Below, in pieces: positions 14,413 through 26,400 of a stretch of 64,000 bases of DNA (positions are counted from its first letter, which is position 1; each line of letters begins with the position of its first letter). Position numbers and translations under genes: made by a program. Origin of the DNA: Wuchereria bancrofti (Eukaryota; Nematoda; Chromadorea; Rhabditida; Onchocercidae); NCBI GenBank assembly GCA_005281725.1, contig SSBO01000009.1, forward strand, positions 12,523,606 through 12,587,605. Direction: 5' to 3'. The notes under the pieces are model-generated. The model was not told the DNA's origin and searched no databases. It saw only the letters and a program-made list of their open reading frames with translations.

Positions 14413-17400
14413 CTGAAAAAGACAGAAAGAAAAAATATTTAAAATTTTTGAGAAATGGAACTTTTGTGATAAAAAATCCGCAGTTTTTCAGGTTAATCTA
14501 GAAAATTAGCATACCTCTAGCGGTGTATATGATACTGTAGTACCAATGGCGTAAGACTTTTTCTGTGTAAGTGGTACTGTCATTGTAGGTGCAGTGCCAG
14601 ATAATGTCAACGCTGAACTACTTCGACTGGCATTTTCCTCACTTTGAGAAGTGGAGGTAATATGGGTACTACTTACTCGCTGAATCACTTCTTCCACGTT
14701 ACATTCACTATCATCGATTAAACCATGTATCATATCAACGGCTTGTCTGAAAAAGAGTTAACTTACACTTATTTGCTTTTAGAAAACCAGTAATAAAAAC
14801 TAGTTCTTTGCCTCCTCCTTGTATTGCCAACAAAACTGCATACTGAATTCGATCATATGAAAAAATAGTTGTCTCCCTACTCCCAGTCCATCATTTCTAC
14901 TATTCACACTATCTGCTTCATCAATGCTACGTTAAAATCGAATTAAATCAAAGACAGACAAATACTAAAAACTGTTTGTCCTTTGCCTCGTTCCAGAGAC
15001 GCACTAAAGTGTAGTGCATCCCAACTTCGAATGTATAAGCAGAAGGGAAATTTTAGGAAATGACGTTTTTATAAACACGAACAAATACTACATCCATAAC
15101 AAATAAATATTCAAATCGACAAAATTTCATTCAGTTTAACCGGGACGAACGAATTACACTTACTTGGCTTATTTAAATGTGATCTTTCAGTGGTGAACAT
15201 TCTGTTAAGTATTCCATCTAACGTTTTTGGAGTACTAATTGTTAAAAAAAAAAAATCTGATCTTTCAAAAAAGCCTTCCATTCAGAGTACAGAATTGCAA
15301 ACATCAATATGGAATGAAGCCTATGAAACCTATAGAATCATATCATACATCATCGAAATTGTGATGAACGTACCAATTACTAGATAACATACCTTAACGC
15401 AACATCGGAACCCTTTAATGTTATTTGTCGATCATGTTGTTCCTTTTTTCCAGTTTGTTTCTCAACTTCGATATACGCTCCGGTAGCTTCACGAATTGCA
15501 TTAATATTACCTCCCGCACGACCAATAACACGGGCTATTGAGTTTGACGATACAGACAACCGAGTGGAACGTCGACGGCTCTAAAATAATTCACTTCAAC
15601 ACCGAGTTCAGTTTCCTTACTCTTATTCCATCGTTCTTAAAGTTTCAAATTTTAAAGCATTCGAAAAATTCTATTTCCTCTACTAACTGGATATGCTTTA
15701 CCAAGTCGACATGTCGCCACGGCACAGTATTACTTGCACTGTCTTCCTTTGAGGCAGTGCCAGCAGTAGCACTTTTTCCTGACATCACTGTTTTTCCCTG
15801 GAAATAATCCAAAATTTAAATATTTTATATGAACTTACAAAAGTTAAAAATGTGTTAGACAAACTTGTTCATAACGAGAAAAAATTAATTTAGTGGGAAT
15901 GTACAACAACCATACGGAGAGCAAAGAAATATAACCTCCGAGAGATAACTATAATCGCAATATACTACTGCTCACCGACAACGACTCAAATAACAATGAG
16001 AAACCCTCAATGAAAAACCGAAACAAAAATGAATCAGGCAGACTAAGCAAATCAACTTTACTCATATGCAAATGATGTCTAGTTAATAACAAAGAACAAT
16101 GCCTCACGCCAATCCTATGAGAAATTTGTTGATACATCTAACAAGAAAAGTAACTTATAGTAAAATAAGCACTCTAAAAGAACATTCTTCAAAGTCAGCT
16201 ACCAAAAATTTAATAGATGAACTACCAAAATCTTGCATGTGGCATACAAAAAAAAAACCCACTATCTTCAAAAATCTATCCTACAGGGTGCACGTGGATG
16301 TATGGCAAGAAAAATATGCAAATGCTGGGGATGCGAGATGTTAATGAGTTTTTTCATAATTGAACTAATCGGCCTAATATCACATCAACATTGGAAGAAT
16401 AACGATAACGACGATGAAGGAATAAAGCGCATAAGTTGAATTATGGTAACTAAAGTTTTTGTAATATTTTATACCAAAGCGCGCTAAATGCTCACAATGT
16501 GTACTTCAGTCTACTATTTCAGTCAAACTAAAGTTCACACTATTAATACATACAAAACTTAGCCATCAAAAATAATTTGGACTTGGGAAGATTACTCAGT
16601 GTCCAATACAATTTCCTAATCAAGCATCCCATTTACTTAACTAGACATCAACGTTTGTTCCGTAAATCATCACATTTTAATTAGCAAAAACTAAAATAAT
16701 CAATAACGAATAATAACATATCAATCTAAATTCCACAGTAACCCATATTTAAAACTGGAAATAATGAAGTAGTTTTTTTATGTGCAAAGATTCCAAGTTA
16801 CACAGTTCAAAAGACTAGGAAAATATAATTTTGAAACTTATAAATTCTAAAATATGTATGAGGAAGAAGCATTTTTGGTGCACAGTGCAAGTATTCAGCC
16901 TTACCGCACTCCTTCTTGATGTTGCTTTCATCCATTCGGTATCTGAAGTATTTCCACTACCCGTTTTATGAGGAGGCGATTTCACAGGTGCAGCAGATTT
17001 GCCTGAAATGATCCCTTGAAATCTTGTCCGTTACGGGTGGTTCCAATTCAAATTAAGAATTTAACAATGCCAAAAGTGTATACCACTTTCTTTGCGAACT
17101 CTGTGCCGTGACGGCTTTCCTGTAACAGGAGTACTTGGTACCATCACGCGCTTTGTGGGTGAACATTCGGGGACTAGAACTGTTTCGTCAGCACTGTGTT
17201 CGTCTGATAATAATGCAGGCACACGCGGTAGATCCGTTCGACAGTACTGCAACATTATATACAAATAAAAGAAATGCAATTAGCACAGTTCATTATGCCG
17301 AGTCGTAACAACTGAAGAATGCCTAAGGATAGTTATATTCCAAAAAGCTGGAAAGACCGGCTAAAATATCACCATATATAGCTCTAACACAGACAAATAT

Positions 17401-20400
17401 TAAAACCATAAGTAATTTATAGACTAAAATCAACTGTTTGATGAGGAGCATAAGCCCTTTCAAAAATCACGTGCCTGCGCAACCATGCCTGGCGTGCAAC
17501 TACGAAACCACATGAATATGCACATCACAAAATGACTTCAACTGTCTCAATCTTTCATTTAAAGAAAAAGAAAAAAAAACCTCATGCTCCGAATCACGAT
17601 TTCGAGTATTATTTTCGTCGATTGTTGCAGCACTACTTGTTTTTTCAGATCCATTTTCTTCATCAGCTGATTCCTAAACAAGATTTCAAGATGAATTCTA
17701 AGTTTCAATTACTGTAAAACCATTTGCAGTGTAACGGAACAAGACTCACGTTTTATCAACTCAACTGACATAAAAATTGCAAAACATTATTTGACCATCA
17801 TACCTCACCATTATTGATAGATGCATCTTCTTTATGATCCGAGTCTTTCCGTTCAGTATTGCCATCAGCTCTAAAAATAACAGGGTAACATAAAAAAAAA
17901 AATGAAACAAAATAATAATATCCGTCCGAATATACATGAAAGACTAACTGGTTTTTCTTAGCTTTTCTCTTAGCTTTTTTCTTCTCGTTTTGTCGCTGTT
18001 TTGAAAGTTTCTTAGATTTAGCCAGCTCTTCCTGAAGATAAAGCTAGTTGAATCGATTACTTATTGAAATTACTTCAGAAAGCATTTTCTTAACCATCGG
18101 AGATATTTCTTTAGCTAATGGCAAATGCAGCAACCTCCTTCGCTATAATTTCCAGAAGAGATTCTGCAGCACGATTAGCTTCAGCAGCTTGTCGATCTTT
18201 CGCTGCAACAATGATATCCATACAAAGGTGGCATCTTGTAAGTAATTCCTGAAACTATCCATTATTACAAACTTCGGGAAGAAACAGTGCAAATATCTTG
18301 ACTTCAGAAGAGAAAAAAAGGTTCGACCTCCTACATCTTTTACAAAAAGTAACTGCTATATATATATATTTTTTTTGCATGAAGATATTATCGCAATATG
18401 AAAACTAGAACCCAACTGGCTTATATCATGCGTACAGAAGGTAGGTCCAAACGTTGACGGCCTAATAAAAATGATGGTAAAGCTTGGTAGTATGCACTGA
18501 AAGTTATTTACGGTTCTATCCAATAAGCAGTAGCTACTACTAAAAGAATCTATGCAGTAGATGACCTGCAAGTTTCTCGTTTTTTACACTGTCCTATCAA
18601 TTTAAAACTAAACAGTTACTTCTGGCTGCGAAAAAAAAAGAATAAACAATATTAAAAAAATAAACCTTCTCGTTAATTGTAGCGATAAAACGATAACAAT
18701 CCGTATCACTTGGGAATTGTTGCACATGTCGTACCATATACTTCACTACCTGAACAACAACAATACTTCATATAGTTGGCAAGAAGCCTAATCGTGTAGA
18801 AGTCAAATTACCTATTCATTTCATGCATTATATTACCGTCCAAAACTTTACTCTTCTCCAGTTTAATATTGTTAATTGAAAAATTACTTTTATGTGTCCC
18901 CTTCGGAAAGCAATAATTAGTGGCGAAACGTGGCGATTGTCTTGCACATCAACATCTGCCTCATGCTTTACTAGTGTTTGAACGGTTTCTAGATGACCTC
19001 CATGACACGCTAACCATAAAGCTGTACAGCCTTTCTTATTTCTGACATCAATCTACAAAAAAAAAAAAAAAAAATCAAAAAATTTCGAAAGGAATACCAA
19101 GCTTATTTGAACCCAGATACCACTTAAAGCCAAATTTCATTTACAGTGTATGCTTGAAAATAAATCTTCTGCAAAATATTGTTTTGATGAAAAATATTTC
19201 GCAATCCGAAAAAAGAACACACCACGGCACGAGCATGAATCAGCATTTCAACAAATTTATGATGCCCTTTATCGGCTGCGATGGTCAGTGCGGTATCACG
19301 ACTGCTAGGAACTGGTGATGAATTTGGATCTGCTCCAGCAGTTAATAATAATTCCCCAACATCTACATAACCTCCATTTGCTGCTTCCATTAATGGAGTA
19401 AGTCCAGTCTGAAATAAAAAGTTGGCAAGTCATTACTTAGGTTGAATTTTACGATAAAAGTGTAGACAGCTATTCAACAATAGCTAATCTTAAAGAACCG
19501 ATCACTATCGTTTACAATGCGCTAAGCAGAGTAGCAGATTCCCCCTCAATTATATTTAAAGAAAAAAGTGAATATTCGAACCTTTGCTCGATGTTCAACA
19601 TTAGCATTGTATTCAAGCAATAACCGTACTACATCGGTACGACCTTGAAAACATGCCAATGTCAGTGCAGTATTACGATTCGTTTCAATATGCGAATTTA
19701 TATCCGAACCACGTTCAAGTAATATTTTTGTTGCCGCAGCGTGTCCATTCATTGCTGCTAACATAAGCGGTGATATGCCTAACTAAAACAGCTTATCATT
19801 TATACCTTCATCGGCGATGTCACCAGGGATTCTTGGGTCATTTAATAGTTCAGGACAACGTAATTCATGTTCAAGTGTATTAGGAAATTTCATTTTTATA
19901 ATCCAATGTGATGAGAGCCACACTAGACACAACACCTATCATCAACAAAGCCATGCAATTCACTGATTATAACTCCTAAAAACAAGTCAGAAGCATCGGT
20001 CTTCTACAATCTCCAAACTCTCCCATATCAGATGTAACCGTCTGAAACAGATTTGTTACAACCATATCAAAAAATCTTCAGGGAAGGAAGACGTATGCAG
20101 AAGACGCATTTCAGAAAACAAATGAATTTCAATGATACTTAAAAGCAAAGAAAGATGACATTCCCAGGCTCCAAAAACTCTGACCCTAACTGATCAAGAA
20201 AAAAGATTGTCCAAAAGATTTCTCAACTGACTGAAGAAAAATCTGTTGCTACAAACCTTTGAGCCAGTACGGGAGTTAATTTCTGCACCATTATTTAGAA
20301 GCAAATTCACGATATCAACATAACCTCCAGAAGCAGCTAATGAAAGTGGCGTATAGTCACTCACATTACGATGTTCTTTGTTAGCACCACGTTTTAATAG

Positions 20401-23400
20401 TAATTCAACAACCTAAAAGAACCAGAACGAATTAAAGAAAAAGCACTTAGTTTCATTTCGATTTAAATTTTATATTTTGATACATATATATTCAGAACTA
20501 TTAAAAATTGGTGGAACAAGCACCTCTTTCCGTCCACCAGAACAGGCGAGAGATAGGGCAGTATCCTTCGTACGATCAGATTGAGCTTCAATGTTAGCAC
20601 CATGATTTAGTAGTATTTCAACAACGTTTACATGACCACCTGTTGCAGCTAATATAATTGGCGTAAAACCCTGAAAAAGTCGTGTTAAACTACACTGCCC
20701 TTAATTTTACTTCTGTAAAAGAAAGCTGTACAGATTTACGAATGAAATGTTTCAAAATATTTTGACAAAATCTCCAGAATTATGAAGAATTACATCTAAA
20801 TAGGTGCTCTGAATGTTTCAGAAAAATTATTGCTTCGAGCGGTATTTGTTCTATGTTTTTTTAGAGACAATGAATTCTGTATGGTAGACTAAATCACAAA
20901 ATATGTCCACAATTCAAATAATCTCTGTCAACAAGTAACTTAATCAAAGAAAGATGTAATGTGAGGAAATTGAACCAACCTTTTTATCTTTATGCTCAAT
21001 GTTAGCACCTCGAGTAATGAGAAGTTCAACGAGAGAGTCATGCCCACCTGTGGCGGCTAGAGTAAGAGCAGTGTCATGATTTGATTCAGTTTGCATATCT
21101 ACATTAAACGGCTGAGAACCTGAAATAACTTATAACCATAAAAAAGTACTGATTTTGTGATCAGAAAAAATCTTAGATTGATACATACAACCATTTTTTT
21201 ACCACTTTCTGTGAAAATAAATTTGAAAATACGGAATCCATTACTAAGCTGAAATCGTATTCTTCTATTTTCTCTTATGGCGGAGATGATTAATGAATGT
21301 TTCAATAATTAATAACCACCGAACAAATCATTCCTTCCAATATAGACTTCTTACCCTTGTGTTCATCATTTAAGAAGCTAAAATCCAAAATAAATGAAAA
21401 ACGTTCTTTCTACAACCGATCAATCTTATTCTTAATATTATGGCAAAAAAAAAAAGAAAAAATGCAGCATTACGTAAATTCAGTGAAAGTTCACTATTAG
21501 GAAGAATGCGCAAGATATGACGCCAGTAAGAAATACGACACATTACGTATATATAAATGTTACGTCGCTTAACCACAAATGAAGCACTTGTAAAGTCAAC
21601 TGCAACTAGTTTCAATTTAGTTCTATAAAAAAAAAACTTGCCTCCACTTTTAAGATCACTTCTTTTACTTATTTCTTCATCACTGTCTGTATCATATGTT
21701 CTTTCAGTTGTATGTTGTCCGTCACCAACGTGCATTGCGCTTTCACTCAGTGTTCTACCACGGCTAAAAAATATCCCATAGAATTCTTTCATAAATCGAA
21801 ATTCCGGCTGATAAAAATTCAACATTACAATTTAAAAAGAAGACAATGCAAAATTATACCTTCTTGATGCGTTCCTGTCAATTGATGACTCATCACCGGT
21901 TGCTTCACGAACGAGCTTCGAACGTTGTCGCCCAATTGCTGGATCTGATATGAGTTGTTTCGTCAACGGAGGTGACTGTTGTCTCAGTGAATGCTGCACT
22001 TTTGATGGTGATAACGGTACACTTTCTGTAAGTGGTAGTGTTAAAAAGAACTGTACTTATAATAATCTACCGTAAAAGCCTGATTACTTAAAATATGCAG
22101 AAGGATACTACCAGTCTTGAACGCATAACTTCCTTAATCCCAGTTCTAAAAAATTGAATTATCACACCCTACACACATACTGAGTTAATAATTTTAAAGT
22201 TTTTTTTTCAAATTCAAAAATTCTCTGGTGAGTAAATCTAATTAATGTATTCGAGAACTATTATGCCTAAAAGATAAGTCAGTCATCAATGAAACAACAC
22301 CGTTCCGCATGTACATGTAACACCACTGAACAAGCAATTTCGAAGAGACAATCCACCGGCAAAAGTTGGATTGCGATGATCATTATTAAATATGCCCAAT
22401 CATTTCCCCTCCTCTCAGCGCCAAAATCGCCCAGATCTACTAAACCCATTTATAATCCATGATACCATTCTTTCCCTCCATCTATTCATCAAAATTTGAC
22501 TCTGAAGTGCCTTGCAAATTCAAATCTCATTTTTTTGTTTGTCATTTAGAGCTCATGACCAGCATGAAAGTAGAACAGACCACGTGGAACATTTGCATTC
22601 ATGACAGGTGGTGGTGGTGCTGGGAATCTGAGAGAAGATGCTGATGGCAAACAAGCTCTTTGTTCACCGTCTGACAAAATAATGTTTTTACCACCTTTCT
22701 TCTGTTGTGTTCCACGTCCAACAGTGGTTTTCTGTCTTTCCTGTAAGCAGCGAATAGTGAGTTAGGCAAGAAATATATATGATATAATTAGGTTGGTGCA
22801 AAAGGGAGTTTTTTATGTGGTAGAGTACTTTGTAGTTTATATTGAAAATACATTTATTTTATACATCATTTTAATAATCATTTCTTGCTTTATGTTTCTT
22901 GCTAATGGTTTATATCATTCTGTTTACTACATATTAATTTCGGATTAAGAAAGCGATATCAATAAGAAATACGCGTGGTTTTTTGAGAATACGGACCGCA
23001 AAGGAAGTTGCAACATCGACAAAGCATTTAGCCCATAAATTGATAACGAAGTCATGAGTCATGTTTTGCAAAGCAAAAAAAAAATAGCCTTGCAGATAAA
23101 GCATGGAATAGAGTAATCATCGGAAATTGACAACGTCCAGTTGAGAATAATCATCGGAACTGATACATCCACATTTTTTCTACAAGTCAACATCAGCCGC
23201 TTTACAGTCGTCAGCATTTTAACGAAATTGGAAAGGTTAAAAAAATTCAATGAATGGATTCCATAAACTGACTGACAATCAAGAAAAGCGTCGTGAAATG
23301 TTGTATTCTCTTATTTTACGAAACAATAACAAACCATTTCTTGATCGAATTGTGACAATGAAAATGGATTCTATATGGTAACCGACGAGAATATCTCAAT

Positions 23401-26400
23401 AGCAGACGAAGACGTCCCAAATCGTTTCCCAAAGCAAAACTAGCGCCGAAAAAGATCATGATGCTTCGTGGTCTTCCTGATGCAGCAGTTTCCTGAATTC
23501 CGGCAAAACAACTACATCTGCGAAGTATGCGCAGCATAATCGGTGATATGCCGAAAACTGCAACGGTTTTAGCTCGGCACTGAGCAACAAAAGGTTTAAT
23601 TCTTCATCACGAGAATGCTAGACCAGACATCATGTTTCAAAAGTAGAACAAATTGCTTTACGAAGTTTCGCCTTATCCATCATACCCATATAACCTTTCA
23701 TCACGAGAATACCATTTCTTCAAGCAACTCGACAACTTTTCCAGGGAAAATGCTTTCAAAGAGTTCAATGAGTCTCGGAATTTGGATTTCTAAGCTACAG
23801 AAATAAGTAGACTTCGCTGACAAAAGCATGTCGATTGTTATGGTTTTTCTTTTGATTAATAAGAATATGTCCAGCTCTATTTGCAATTTAAAATTTACGA
23901 TCCGGAAAAGTAATTAATTTGCACCAACCTAACAGTATGGACCGATAATCCATGAAGTCGGTATCTGTTATTACCAAAGAAAAAAAACTAACACCAAAAA
24001 ACTTACGTTTGATGTACTACCCTTTCTCCTCGTATCTGCAGCTAGGTTGGGAGAATGCACCACAGCTGCGTGAGCCGCAGTGGTTTCACAACAAGCGATC
24101 ATTGGAGGTGATGGTGATGAAGTCACCGAAGGACTATATGATGTGCTGCCACCTACATAAGTTCGAAATTTAAATTAAGCAAAAGTGAATTTAAATGACT
24201 CTTACATAATGGTAATACTGCAGCTTGTAACGCAGAAGTATGCATGGCGGATAATCTTAAAGAATATAAAACACCAAAATCGTAATAATTTTATATTTCT
24301 CTTCTCTTTCAAACCGTGATAAATTAAATTTCATTCGTCGAACATTTTAATTTTAAAGTGAATTCAAGTTGCTTCATAAGTTCTCACCTCTCTTGCACCT
24401 TTCCTACAAAATTATAGCCCAGTCACCTCTTTAAAACAATGGAGTAATCGAGTCGATTCAACGCTTGCATGGCAAGCAGCACAGTCATTTCTCTTAATTC
24501 ATCCGCTGGTTAGGCTACCAATGAAATTAATAAAACATCGGAATTATCTCCGATTTTAATAATTGAGATGTAAATAATAAAACGCACCATTCTCAGAATC
24601 TGGCAGAGAGTTTGCACCACCTAAACCAGCCAATGCATCTTTCTGTCTATTTGCTAATATGCTGAATTGCTGCTTCAGTAATTCACTGAACTGCTGATGC
24701 ATCTTTTTATCTGCTAAGCCACCAGTAATCTCACTGTTGGCAAATGTACCACGTAATGCTTTTTCTGCTATTTGCGCGAACAAATGATCATTAGGAAGCT
24801 GAAAAAAAAAAGATCAATCATACTTATTACATCTAATCAGTACAAACAGAGATGCATTGCCTCAAAACTTATGCAAGTGTAAAAAAAGTGTATGTTTTTC
24901 AATATATGTTTAAAAAACCTAAATTTAAACATCAAAACAATATTCAAAGTATTGTGCATTTCCAACAAATAGTTCAAAAAGCAGTCCTCTATTACTGTAC
25001 GCATAGTTTTTATGTGGCACATCTGTTTACGCAAGTACAAAAAAAGTGCTGCAGATGGAATAATATTGCGTAGGGATGGTTTTTTGCAAATGTCTTTAAA
25101 ATATTTCCATATTCTAACAACTTATAAAACATACTATTTCGTCACTTATTTATGCTTAATTTATAAAAACAAGTAAACAAACCGCATTGGATTGTGCAGC
25201 CATGGCAGCCATTCCCGCAATCATACCCCGCAATTCATCTGGATTTATCGCATTTTGATAATTATAATGTGCAAGCAAATGAGCTGGTACGCTTGCATTT
25301 GCTGGTATATTATGCGTCCCAGATAAGAGCTGAGAATCATGCGTACACTGTGGATGCATTCCTGCTGTCGTGATTGCAGTCGTTGATGTTGATACTGTAG
25401 TTCCATCCGAGCATCCCATCTTATCATCCAGATCGACCGGCATGTTATTCATCGATTTCTCAGCACATTCAACTTTTGGTTGTATGATGGTGGTCGCCTT
25501 CTTGTTCACTGTTCGTCGTGCAACCTCAAACTTCTCAATGAACAACAATTAGGATCGACACAGGTAATGTAAAAATGTACACTGAGCATTACAACTGAAG
25601 GAAAAACATAAAAACCAAAAATCATAAACTTTACAGACATAAGCTCAACAAGTTGTTGAGAAAATTACATATCATTAATAAATAAGAAAAATAGCATCAA
25701 CTACTATTCCTGATTCTTACTGCTGCTTTTTTTTTAAATAAATACCTTTTTCAAACGACTATTCTGTAGCGCCGGTGGTTTTCCCAGAAGAGGTGTGCGT
25801 GTCACAACAGGTGCATCATGCCAGTTCAGAAGTGTTTCTGCTACTCGCGTGTGTCCATTCCGTGATGCTTCGATCATACAGGTCACACCATCCTTTAAAA
25901 TAAACGAGTGAGAAATTGTTCAATTTATGATCCTGTAAATAGGACATTTTTTTACTCTCAGAATCTGCATCTTAAACCAACTTTAAACACATGAGATGGA
26001 TCAGCTCCATGATCCAGCAATAATCGCACAATTTCCCAATGGCCATGAGCACATGCTAGGAATAATGCACTGGCATCATTGTCTGTAGAAACCTCATTTA
26101 CCTGCAATGACATGCATATTTATTTGAAATTCTGTTTCGTTATATAATCTGCAGTTAGCACATATTTTTTGCATGAATAAAACAATTCTAAAGTCCCAAC
26201 TCTTTGAAAGTCAAAAATTAAAGACCATACAGTAATAAGTATTCATAAACCCGTTTAGAAAATTAGTGCTAAGCATGCTTAACCTTAGCTCCTCTCATCA
26301 GGAGAAATTGGATTACACTGTAATTCCCATTCTTCGCTGCTTTCATTAAGGCCGTACGTCCATTTTCTGCTTGATGATCCTAAACAGGAAAAGTTAGAAT

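Larger units (their letters stand above)
21642..25524 (-). other. MASK inter-ankyrin linker (exons 19-26)
   Basis: Exons 25183-25524, 24588-24798, 24388-24403, 24206-24255, 24007-24152, 22581-22740, 21860-22025 and 21642-21763. The encoded protein is mostly disordered and rich in Ser, Thr, Pro, Gln and Ala. It includes a methionine/alanine-rich stretch (ELRGMIAGMAAMAAQ) and a helical Gln-rich stretch (HQQFSELLKQQFSILANRQ). The acceptor of exon 25183-25524 is ambiguous: several in-frame AGs lie within about 12 nt, and TTTGAG at 25525-25530 was chosen. The donor of exon 22581-22740 (GTCTGT) also has an in-frame rival about 27 nt downstream in the transcript. Function is not predictable from sequence. 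Confidence 0.75.
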
